A stretch of 64,000 bases of DNA from assembly GCF_020379485.1 (NCBI RefSeq), contig NW_026014730.1:1-64000 (forward strand). The letters are read 5' to 3'. Positions 10,662 through 21,769 of the stretch are shown here, in pieces. The DNA is from Brassica napus (taxonomy: Eukaryota > Streptophyta > Magnoliopsida > Brassicales > Brassicaceae). Each line of letters starts with the position of its first letter. Within the stretch, counting starts at the first letter, position 1. The notes under the pieces were generated by a model. It ran no database searches. It had not been told where the DNA came from and saw nothing but the letters and a program-made list of their open reading frames with translations. The position numbers and the translations under genes were made by a program.

Positions 10662-13600
10662 TCTATCCTATACTAAAAGGAAGATATAGTGAGCAATTAG
10701 GCTGTCCACATCATCAAAAATAATCGACCAATCAGCTCATTTCGTTTTTACATATCAGATGGGCTTCAGTCACATCTAGGCTTCACGTTTTTCTTTCATT
10801 TGCAGTGGGCTGGATATGACAAACATTTACTTCCGTAGTATCTATAATAATATATAATAACTCTGCCACATGATATTTATGTAATATTGACTGTGACATA
10901 TCTACGAACCTATGCATATTGTAAATTGACTGCATTTATACAATACAGATATTCTAATGTAGTCTGATAATTTGATATCATCTTTTTTTTTCTGTCAAAA
11001 TTATTTGTTTATGTTAACATCAAATAACTATGTTGGAGAAATATGTGATGTGATATGATTATATTGTAAATCTTTAACTACAAAACCGTATATAAACTTA
11101 TAGAATAGAATATATTACGTAATTCTTGAATAACTAGAACCTAAAGTTTTTATCACTTAAATTTATACCGAACCAAGATATATAAAAGTATACACAATTT
11201 TATAAATATATACTTGCAAAAATAAGAAAAAAATCAAATTATTTTTAATAATATTAACCTAATTAAATCTTAAAAGCAATGTGAAACAATTTGAAAGACT
11301 TATATTTTTTAAAAAGGATTTCGAAATCGTTGTTGTACACGTCTATGCTTAAAATAATTACTCTTATGTATGAATATATTTTCAGTCTATTAATGGTTAT
11401 ATGTGAAAATGCAACTTGACACCCATTAACATTTATTTTAAAATTTAAAATCACAAATATAAAATCGTAAATAAGTTTAGAAATATATTTACAAATTTAA
11501 AAAGATGGCAATAAATAAAGGCAATAAATAAAGGATTTATTTATAAATAAAGGAAACTTTCAAACTAAACTTTGATCCTTCCGGTACTCAAAACACAAAA
11601 TTTATCAATTATGTAACTCAGATCATTCCACAAAATAACATCTTCTTCTCGCTCAGGTAAACTGTGGTTATAATTTAGTTACATGTAGATGAAGTTAAAT
11701 TAAGCCAGAACATTAACTTATAATATTATCATTTTAATTTGCCAGAAAACTTTTAAACTAAACTTAGATCCTCCGGGTAATCAAAACTCCAAACTTATCA
11801 ATTATGTGACTCAAATCATGCCACATAAATCTAACCACAAAACTGCCATTATCTTCTCATTTTGGACTTATCAAACCTAGCTTTCAAATAAAATTCTTAA
11901 CGTTGATCAGCTTGATAGATTTGTTTTAGACAAATTAATGTTTTCTAAAATGTTAAAACAATAAAGAGTTTGGAGAATTTGGGAAGTATTATTAGATGGT
12001 TCTACTAAAACCATATTAATGATGCAAATATTTTTAAATTAAAAACTCAGATACAGTTTTACTAAACTAATAAAATAGAATTCAATCATATTGTAGTATA
12101 ATTACATATAGACTATAATATTGAGAATTGAATTATAGATGGGATGCAACTGGTCTCAAAAAATCCTTTAAAACTTAGTAAGGTTAGTAATCAGTTATTA
12201 AAAAACCATAAATTATTTGTAGTGGACTTATTTGTATACTATAAAAAGAACTATATTTTAGTATCTTTTTATTAACTAAATATAATAGAACCTGGAATCT
12301 CATATATGACTATTTCATTTTTTATAAGAGTTAGTATTGATAAGGAAAAAACACGTATATGGTTTGATAAAAATAAGATAATTCTTTTTTTTAATAAGAA
12401 CGTGGTAAAAAAAACTTAAAAATCTATCTATATAGTAAACAAACTAAAACTCATATTAAAAAAAGTTAACTAACTCTACTATTAGAAGTTTTGTAGGTCA
12501 GACAACTGTGATATCATATGAACTTCTTCTTATTTGTATGAATGATAAGTGTTTTCCCTGCACATAACATAAGATAGTATATAGATATATTGTCAATTTA
12601 AAAACCATTACAATAATCTTTTTTTATAAACATAATTAATAATTAAATAAATATTAATTTTAAATATATGATAAACTTTTAAAAATATTTTTCTGCACTA
12701 TTTATTACTGTATTAAATTTTATAAAAACTCACATATTATGAAATTTATCATAAAAGTGATGTATACATAAGTATTGATTTTATAGAAAGAACTGTAATT
12801 TAGTATTTTTTTTAATTAATGATTCCAAAAATTATCATAAAAGTAATTTATACATGTGTATTGATTTTATAAAAAGAACTGTATTTTAGTTATTTTTTTA
12901 TTTACTACATATAATAGAAGCTGGAGTTCTCATATATTATTAAAAAGTTAACTAACTATACTATTAGAAGTTTTGTAGGTAAGACAACTATAATATCGTA
13001 TGAATTTCTTCTTCTTTGTATGAATGATAGGTGTTTTGCTTGCACTCGCAGGCCTAATAATTTTCAAATAGTATATACATATATCATCAATTCAAAAACC
13101 ATTAAAATAAATTATTTTTATTTTTATGAAATATTTAATAATTAGCTAAATATTAATTTTTAATATATGATAAACTTTTTTAAATAATTTTCTGCACTAT
13201 CTATTACTGTATTAATTTTTTTTTAAACTCACATATTATGAATACATTATTTATTAACCGTCTATAGATATTTTACAAAGTTCTCTGAGTGGCTTCTCAA
13301 AGTCGGAGAAGGTCGTCCAGAATCAGGACAAGAAGATGAGGATGATGCCTACCATGACCAAATGATAATCGTCGACAATTCATTGGTCCAAGAGACTAAG
13401 GATGAGTCATTAAAACAAGTTCTTGATGCTGCGTTTGGTGATGTCAACAAAATAAAGGCCTCCCAGAGTTCCTACACTGATAAAGCTATACTTACACTCC
13501 GAAATGATATAGTCGATGAAATCAATGCATATACAATCTCCAAAACCGAGGGAGAGTCAAGAGACTACTACAGTTACGATAGCTTTGAGGTTTCGGAAAC

Positions 13601-14789
13601 TCAATCTAATCAAAATGATACTTTATACGCGATTGAGTATCTCAATTCCATGGAGTTTCAAGGATTGCCTTCTCATAAACTCACTCTCAAAGTTGGGGTC
13701 CCGATTATGCTTCTGTGAAACATAAATCAGAAAAAAGGATTATATAATGGTACCCGTATGATCCTAATCCATATAGGCGAAAGAGTGCTTAAGGCAAATA
13801 TAATATCTGGCTCACACATTGGAAAAGAAGTTTTGATCCCAAGAATTGTCCTCTTGCATGGTGAAACAAAGCTACCGTTCACTTTACGTCAACGACAATT
13901 CCCTATCAGATTGTGTTATGCAATGACTATCAACAAAAGCCAGGCGCAAAGCTTAAAAGAGGTTATCATATATCTACCTAGACCGGTCTTCGCACATGGT
14001 CAACTCTACGTGGCCCTCTCACGTGTAACAAGCAAAGCATGACTAAAAAATCATCAAAGACGAAGACTCACACAAACAAAAAATGAAGAACATAGTCTAC
14101 AAAGAAATCTTCAACCGCCTTCGTTCACATGAAAGTAAGTAAAATTTAAACTCAGAATCTCATTGAAAGTTTCTTTAGGGGTTATCTATCTAATAATTTA
14201 CATTTATCTCCTATGCAGTATTCGAGCTATCAACAGAAATGAATCAGTGTTAAAACTCATTCCCTTATGATGAATACCTCGCTACTTCCAAGTACGTCTC
14301 CATATTCTATTAGTTAAGTAAATTGATTCCTATTACTAAGTTATGTTCACTGATTTATTTCAAAATAAATTTCAGGCTCTTTAACTGAAGAAATTTCCAT
14401 CACATCTGCCACCCTCTCCCTCAAAAATTCTACCATTTTATTTATAATTTCTGCTTCTTTGTTTTAAGACTTTAGCATTTGCTCTTAATAATGTTAATAA
14501 CTTTACTCTGCTTCTAAATATGATTTATAACAAACTTAAATATTAAAACTGATCTACCAACTGTTTTTAAATTTACATTACTGCTTCCTATATCAATTAA
14601 AATAAACATTGTATCATTAAGTTCCAAAAGCCATCGATAATACTTTTTTTTTCATTCAATGATTATTTTAATCCAAACATTATTTTACATTAAAACATGA
14701 TTTAAACAAAAATATATTAAACTAATATAATATTCTATTTTAATATTTTCATAGAAAATAATCCGGGCGTAGCCCGAGAACTGCCCTAG
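10662..14789 (+). mobile_element. Helitron, 4.1 kb, with helicase remnant
   Basis: Begins TCTATCCTATACTAAAAGG directly after host A (10661). It ends CCCTAG before host T (14790), with a perfect CGGGC-GTA-GCCCG hairpin at 14764-14776. The joined flanks (CATCATTGATGCATA + TAACAATATTGATAC) match an uninterrupted local paralog at about 14866-14905 (CATCATTAATGCATA followed by TAACAATAATGATAC). This fixes both ends to the base and confirms A/T insertion. The interior carries a degraded PIF1-type helicase C-terminus (13281-14136) and an approximate 0.5-0.6 kb duplication (about 12240-12740 versus 12870-13250). Confidence 0.88.
13281..14136 (+). pseudogene. Helitron RepHel / PIF1-like helicase C-terminus, degraded
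   Basis: This was the C-terminal part of the PIF1-family helicase domain of a Helitron Rep/helicase. The frame is open from 13281 (FSEWLLKVGEG) through DAAFGDVN, AILTLRNDIVDEIN and LPSHKLTLKVGVPIMLL. A TGA at 13716-13718 stands where the family has Arg (MLLRN). The same frame then continues [33 protein letters not shown] and [13 protein letters not shown], which are the conserved late helicase motifs (V and VI). A frameshift near 14042 puts KIIKDEDSHKQK and NIVYKEIFNRL into another frame. The N-terminal Rep (HUH) domain and Walker motifs are absent. It is therefore inactive, but the damage is light: one nonsense codon and one frameshift over about 285 codons. Confidence 0.85.
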
Positions 14790-15837
14790 TAACAATATTG
14801 ATACTTAAGTCATTGATATAACATATTAAGAATTATTTTAACCATTCTACTCACTCATAGCAAAAAACATCATTAATGCATATAACAATAATGATACTAA
14901 AGTCATTGATACAACATTTTTAAGAAACAAATATTTTACCCACACATAGCAATAATCATCACTGGTGCATATTTAAGAGATGAAAACAAACAATAGTAAT
15001 TAGTCAAAACATATCACAATTTTTACAAGTTTGTGTTAAAAACTTAGTCAAATTTAGTAAAACAAAGACAAAAAAACATATTTAAGAATATGAGTTTTAC
15101 ATATCTTGACTCAGCGTAGAAAACCTTAATAAACATGTTAATATATAATATAAGAATTATAAAAACTACATTAAACATTTGAAAAACATACAGTAAAATA
15201 AATAATAAGTAAATATACAATATAAAAATATAAATATTACATTAAACATTTATACGTAATACTACCATTTGATATAAAAACAAAAAAATAGAATAAGTAA
15301 ATATACAATATAAGAAAAAATAAATAATAAGTAAATATACAATATAAGAAATAAAAAAAACTATATTAAAAATCTATCTGAAAATTTATTTTTTTTACAT
15401 TTTTATTATTTTCAAATAATCTTATAAGTAAATATATATACAATATAGGAAGAAGTAAATATACAATATAAGAAATATAAATGTTACATATTATAATAAG
15501 TAAATAAATACAAAATATAAGAAAAAATAAATAATAAGTAAATATAGTATATAAGAAACAAAAATATTACATTAAATATATAACGTAATATTATCATTGA
15601 TATAAAAGCAAGAAATTTAAAATCAGTAAACATACAAGATAAGAAAAGATAAACAGTAAGTAAATATACAATATAAAAATAGAAAAACTAAATTAAACAT
15701 CTATCTAAAAAATGTATAGTTAAATAAATAATAATCATATATACAATATAAGAATCATAAACATTACATTAAACATTTATCGTAATATTACGATCTGATA
15801 TAAGAGAAAGAAAATTATAATAATAAATATACAATAT
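14790..15837. repeat. Local tandem repeats and AT-rich Helitron body
   Basis: 14800-14985 holds three degenerate copies of an about 80 bp unit (CATCA(T/C)TRRTGCATA...CATTGATA). 15110-15830 holds repeats of AATAAGTAAATATACAATAT, as at 7330-8700. No coding sequence. Confidence 0.5.
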
Positions 15838-16132
15838 GGAGAAATTACTTAGGATAGCATTTTTTTTAGTTTTTGTTACAAAAATAACCATCAATGAGAA
15901 AAATGACCAAAAGAAATTTTATTAAAGAGTAAAAATATATTTATACCACAGGGTTAACTAATCCGGACTTAGAGTTTAGAGTTAAGGGGTGGAGTTTTGA
16001 GTATAGAATTTCAAATTTTAAAAAATAAAATAAAATTAAATTTTTAAAAATAAAAATGGCTATTTTGGTCATTTTCTTTATTGAAGGTTATTTTGACAAA
16101 AACTTTAAAATGGCTATTTGAGAGAATTGCCC
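15838..16132. mobile_element. Small terminal-inverted-repeat element (295 bp)
   Basis: Left end GGAGAAATTACTTAGGATAG and right end (reverse complement) GGGCAATTCTCTCAAATAGC share about 70 bp of imperfect inverted homology (TTTTTGTTACAAAAATAACC against TTTTTGTCAAAATAACC). The 8 bp direct repeat TACAATAT (15830-15837, 16133-16140) flanks it. It is nested in the AT-rich Helitron repeats. Confidence 0.75.
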
Positions 16133-16210
16133 TACAATATAAGAAAAATAAATAATAAGTAAATATACAATATAAAAAATGGAAAACTATATCAAACATC
16201 TATCTGAAAA

Positions 16211-16465
16211 ATATATGGGTATGAATGGTGACCAAGGAATGATGAAAAATAATGCATTCCCTAACATTCCTATAAAAAATCATCATTCACAAGGAATAAT
16301 AATTCCCTCTCATTCCTTTTTTTTGTAGAGAATTAAAGAACAAAATTATTCCTTGTTAAATTTGAGAATGAACAACCATTCATTTTCATTCCTGCTATTT
16401 TATTCCTGTATATTCATTTTCTATTCGTTCCTCTTGTTTCCCGAATGGTCACCAGTCAGACCCAG
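16211..16465. mobile_element. MITE with ATTCC-rich inverted ends
   Basis: Left GGTATGAATGGTGACCAAGG and right (reverse complement) GACTGGTGACCATTCGGG are imperfect inverted repeats around a core full of CATTCC/GGAATG words. This is the form of a small hAT-like MITE. The target duplication is not clear. The open frame at 16353-16556 lies across its right end and is not a gene. Confidence 0.5.
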
Positions 16466-16579
16466 TTTTCTGGTTTTTTCTAAGGAAATATGTATTCACA
16501 TAAACATACAATTCGAAATTTTGTTGTTGTTCAAAATACAACGTCCAAAAGAATAGCTATATAGTTAACATTTAAAAAT

Positions 16580-16615
16580 CAAAATAGCCTGCACATAGCA
16601 CAAATTAAATCCTAG
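16580..16615 (+). mobile_element. Helitron-type 3' terminus
   Basis: CCTGCACATAGCACA followed by AAATCCTAG and host T (16616) is a decayed Helitron hairpin plus CTAG end. The probable 5' partner is 7489 or 7214, with several later insertions in between. That assignment is inference from shared AT-rich repeats. Confidence 0.55.
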
Positions 16616-16622
16616 TAATAAA

Positions 16623-18497
16623 TCTATATATATAAAGTAGATTTTTCTCTCTTCTTATGACATGTGGATAGGGGATTTGTTGACATATGTCCTCTTTTTT
16701 TTGTCTTTTTACATTTTAGATCTTTCTTCTTTTAGATTAATGTAATTTGGTTTACTATTTTCTAATTATACACTTTCTAATCCTTCTTACACTAACCATG
16801 AACATTTGAAGTTTGATAATCTATTTTAATCTATTTTATTGTTCAAAAAATTGCAAAACGAATAAAGAAATAAGTAAAAAATATAAATATATTTTAAATA
16901 TTTAATTTATTCACAGCTAAAAATAACATAAACTTTTGCTATTTTATTATTTTTTACTATTTTCTATTATTTCATTTGAAACTATATATTTATCTTAATA
17001 TTAATTAAACTAAAGCAGAACATGTAATCTAAACATAAAACTTCCATAATCACAGAGAAAAAAATGCCAAAGTAACACTAACTCAATAAAGGTCTAGAGC
17101 TCAAAGGCGATCAAGAACGAAAACTAACTTACCCCACTTTATCATAGAGTGTCTTGGCCAAAACAATCAAAAATCAGTAAAATGTAGAAAGATAATCTTG
17201 AGATAAAGCAATCCGTCAAACACAAATGAGTGTGATCAAGGACCAATGCAAAGAACCAAGAAAGCGGGTTAGAGGAAGAATAATCAACATAAGGCCAAAA
17301 TCACCACGAAGCAGGAAGAGACATACATAACGAACGATAAGCACAACCACCAGCTAAGATGTAAGAAGCACCTCGTAAACTAAACAAGCACAAACAAGAC
17401 GGCTATACCGGTGAAGCACCACAAAGCTCTGGATAAAAGGACCAAAGCTCTAATAGACTGATACTGCACACTTATACTAAAAGAAGCAAGGGAAGAGAGA
17501 ACAATATGAGTGAGGGAGAACGGAAGCCAACCCCAAGAAACATGAGCCCAGACTTGAGACCATTAACAATCTTCCAAATCTACAGAGCATACTCGGAGGA
17601 GAACACTATCCAAACCTGGAGTGGCAAACATGGTGAAAGGGAGAGTCACATAGACGCAAGCAGCGATGAAAGCTGCAACGAGATGAGGGAACATAGATGG
17701 AAGGGTAGACAAAACGAAATCATCAAATCGTGGAACCGTCCTCGAGTTATAGAAGTCAGATCACCAAAAATCATATCTTGAAAACCAAGACGAGAAGAGA
17801 GTATCGATGGTAAGCCAACGACGAGGAAAACAACTTCAATGACGACTAAACTATGACTCAACCCAAAGAGATGCATTTCCTAACATCAGCTGAAATCTAA
17901 GGAAGAAGAGAAGCATCCAATATTGAATGGAGCAGCCTAAAACGACGCGAGAAACAACCGCACAACTGGGAACTCCTAAACCCGATCTACAACAAATACC
18001 AGAAATCTCAAGGTGAAGAAGGTGATAAAGAACAAGAGCAGGAGGTGAGTCTTTTTCGGTGATGATGAGAAACACCACATACCAGAAAGGTAAACAAAAT
18101 ACATAGATGTTGAAGACTCATCAATGTTTAAATATGGGAAAAAAGCAAAAACATCTTAAAAATTATAATATGAAAAAATATGAAAAAAGACAATTTTGAC
18201 GCTGAAAGTGTTAATCTTAAAATCAACAAATGTATAGATGCAAAGTTATTGAAATTCAATATATTTTTACTGATAGGCTCAATTCAGTACTAACAAATAC
18301 TATACAGACAAAACTCAATATTGAAAGAAAAAAAGACAAAATATATTTACATATCACTATTACTACTACATAACACAATAAAAACACTAAATAACGTTCT
18401 TAATAAATAAAAGTGACCACATAATTACATTATCCAAAAAATCATAATTTTAATAACAATAAAACAATATTCCGTGCTAACCGCGGACGCTCCCTAG
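16623..18497 (+). mobile_element. Helitron, 1.9 kb, non-autonomous
   Basis: Begins TCTATATATATAAAGTAG after host A (16622) and ends CTCCCTAG before host T (18498), with a decayed CCGTG...CGCGG hairpin at 18471-18486. The interior 17040-18110 is purine-rich on the plus strand. Its overlapping open frames on both strands (17506-17781 +, 17646-18078 -) show no recognisable domain. It may include captured host sequence, but I cannot name a source. Confidence 0.7.
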
Positions 18498-19295
18498 TAA
18501 AGTAATAATGCAAACAGCTATAAATCCACACCGCCAGTCCTTATCAAGGTGCATGTGATTCACATTTCACTTTAATCTTCATTTAACTGATAGGCATCAA
18601 AAAGGAATTCTCATTTGATTTCAATGCGATGAAGAGCGAGTACCTAAAATTTCCACGATAATTAAAAATTCAATATTCCTTTCGTGTCTTTTCAAAGTTG
18701 TTATCCATTACTATTAGCTTTCTATGTGTGTGAGCAATGAATACCATCTCTGAAGGCAAAAATAAGCATCAGCTAAACCATTTTTGTGGGATTTTCTTTA
18801 TTTATATATTGGAGTATTGGACTTTTCAAACGTGTTGTGGGTGTCTTGATTCCAAACACGGTTAACACGTAAAAAGATAATATTCCCACCTAATTAAGAA
18901 GATTAATATTTAATTGATATCTACTGGAAAAAGTAAAGACGATAATCGACGATATTATAAGATACGGATGAAAATCAGGGAAATTTTCAATAATATCACA
19001 ATATTTATATGTTCTTTTTTTATGATATAACTAGAAACTTCAAATTCGAATCCTTTAGCAAGGTGATCTGTCTAGATCGATTCTTTTCTTGTGTTCTTAT
19101 GAGATTAGTTTTAGTTGGTCATGGTTTACAGATTACAACTGGGTTTATTGTTACATGCATCTTGATTAGTGAATTATTAGAAAAACAAAACAAACGTGAA
19201 CGTATAAGCAAAAGAAACAAATAACTAATGGTCTATACCTATTTTAATTGGTTCAAAAGAATATTTGGTATACGTATATTCAGACATATCAAATA
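18498..19295. other. Intergenic, no gene recognised
   Basis: AT-rich intergenic DNA. The open frame at 19009-19224 has no recognisable domain or gene context. Confidence 0.4.
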
Positions 19296-19643
19296 CAGTG
19301 CCGTGCGAAAAGTTTTAGGGGCCTAAGGCAAGTTTTAAAAATAAATTTTTTACAACCATAATGAAAACAATTTTCTAATATGATATATTATTTTCACTAA
19401 ATGCACAAGTCTAATACTGTAAAAGAATAAGTTTATAACGTAAATATGTGGTATATTATATCATATAGAAAAAAAAATACATAAATTCAGAAAGTGAGTT
19501 AATTAATTTTCGTAGAAATGTTTTTTTCTTAAATAAGTCTAAACCACTAAACTAGAAATTATTTTAAATTTTGAGGCCCTAAAAACAATCATATTAATCG
19601 GGGGTCTGAAGCGAATGCTTTTTTCAATACACTATAGTCACGT
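19296..19643. mobile_element. hAT-like element remnant
   Basis: Starts CAGTGCCGTGCGAAAAG and has internal GGGGCCTAAGGC near the left and GAGGCCCTAAA...GGGGGTCTGAAGCG near the right. This is the pattern of the CAGTGCCG-type hAT elements of crucifers. TCAAATA occurs on both sides (19289-19295, 19644-19650). The right terminus is decayed. Confidence 0.45.
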
Positions 19644-19849
19644 TCAAATATACTAATATGAAAGTAATTATGGATGAGAATCCTTTGAAACTAAAGTATA
19701 AGGGTAGTTCATAGCTTGATTCACGATGGTTACCAGTAGGATAGTCAGCTATTCATGTGCCAATATATTTCCATAACTCTATATTGTTAGCAAATGGTGC
19801 CATTGTCAACGTATAAAAATATGAAAAAAACTAAATATATATGCACATT

Positions 19850-19997
19850 TTTTTTCGTGGGGATCCCAAGCGGTACCCCACAAAGCTATTCCATCCAGAC
19901 ACGCACGGTTATAGATGGGAACATGGCCAAGACGACTTAAACTCAGAATGGACATTCCAGCTGAAGTTCCCTTATCACTAGACCAAAAGCTCTTGGT
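19850..19997 (-). mobile_element. tRNA-derived SINE with 14 bp target duplication
   Basis: On the minus strand it starts with an A-box-like GGTCTAGTGATAAGGG and ends in an oligo-A tail (plus-strand T run at 19848-19855). The 14 bp repeat TATATATGCACATT flanks it (19836-19849 and 19998-20011). At about 148 bp it is the size of Brassica SB-type SINEs. The B box is decayed. Confidence 0.8.
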
Positions 19998-20011
19998 TAT
20001 ATATGCACATT

Positions 20012-21769
20012 CTTATATATAACTATTTCATTTGAATCAGATGATTCCTCATCGTGATCCCCAGATGATCTTTCATCGTGATCCCCAGATGATGATATTC
20101 AACCAAGACGTGGTTTATAACTTTATAATAATATTATTATTGTGTCACTTTTTTCTTCGGTCCAAGCCCGAGGCCTCCTTGGTTTTAAAATAACAGTGAG
20201 CAAGGCTTGACTCATGATTTTATTGACTGAGTAGCTAAGCTGAAAACCACCACAGTACAATGCTCCCATTCCTTACAAGTTACAACCCTTGTTCAAAGTC
20301 CTTGAAATGCATGTTATTGATTTAAGAGGTGGATATATTTTTTGTTTTACATTTTTTAGAAATTTAATTTTTATATTTGTGTGTGCTTTAGTCATATTTA
20401 TGTTATTCTTTGTATAGTATTTGTTTTAAATGATTAATAAAATGTTTTAATAATTGTATTAAAATAGTTGAATCATACTTATATCAATTGGTTATGTTCT
20501 TTTTTTAATAGAATATAGATAAATGGTTGACAAAAAAAAGATTTAAAAGCAATAATAATATTTTTAGCCGACAAAAGAGTAAAATGAGCTCAATATTTTT
20601 ACAAATTAAACAATATCTTTTTCTTTTTCATAATATTTTTTAAGAAAATAATTCTATTTTAAAATTATAACCAAATCGTAAGAGAAGATTTGGGTGGCCA
20701 TTTCATTATCTGCCAGGCTCTCTCCCAAATATAAAAGTTTTTCATCACGTCGAGTTTTGCAGAAAGTAGGTAAACAAGTCAATATGAACAAAGAAAATAC
20801 TTTTGTAAAGGCCTTGACTTAGAGAAAAGGACATCCCCAACCTTCACAGGTAAGTCATAAGGGGTAATACTTCATAGGATTATTTTCCTCTATTATAGAA
20901 AAGGTGTGCTGATATTAAGGAGAAGAAATTGCGATGTTATTTCGCTCTAGAGGATCATGATGTTCTAAATTATGTATGATACTTATATGTGTATACATGC
21001 ATTCAAAAATTGATTCCAACACCATTAGTTATATACAATATATACACTTGTTTCTCATTTGTAATTATTGTATCTTACTATCTTGTTTTCTTACTAAATT
21101 AGTCAAGGGAAAAGCCATGTAAATTCTAAAATATTTGGAGTTTAATATAAAACAAAATTCGCAACCATATATACATGAAAACTAAAATGGCTAAGACTTC
21201 AAATGCTTTTAAAATAATTATTTCCAAAAACTAATAATTATTTATCAACTTTGTATTTTACGTACATATAATTTTTTGTTTATATTTATTCTTTACAATA
21301 ATAAAAATAGACTTGTAAACAAATTTGATTTCAATTAATTACTATATCCATTTTTTTTAAAATGATGTTTTTGAAATTTTATGTTATTTAAAACTAGATG
21401 AAGTTTATTTTAATATAAATTCATAAATTTTATGTTTTATAATCATGGCATCTTTTGTTTTATTATTGGTCAAAATATGTATAGATCAAGAACTAATGAT
21501 ATTTTTGTTTAAAATGGTAAAAATAAATGTTCTTAAGTTATGTGTTTAATTCTAAAAGTTATAATAAAAATGGAAAGAATATTAATTTAAACAAAAGTAT
21601 ATTCACACGAAATCTACAGTTAATTTAAAGCTATATTTTATCTCAAAAAACGAAAGATTGACGTTGCCAATATTATTGGTTGTAATTGTTTTATTCTGAA
21701 ACTAATACTGCTTGTTATTTGGATCTAGTATAAATACAAATATGACATTCGCATCAGATTTGTGTTATA
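20012..21769. other. Intergenic upstream of the LOX5-proximal Helitron
   Basis: AT-rich, no gene found. 20048-20096 holds two copies of TCATCGTGATCCCCAGATGA in tandem, 27 bp apart. Sequence just before 21769 was presumably contiguous with the LOX5 core promoter before the Helitron inserted. Confidence 0.5.

Noticed and set aside
17506..18078. Overlapping open frames on both strands in the Helitron at 16623-18497
   Set aside because: No recognisable domain or splice structure. They may be captured and decayed sequence, but I cannot support a gene.
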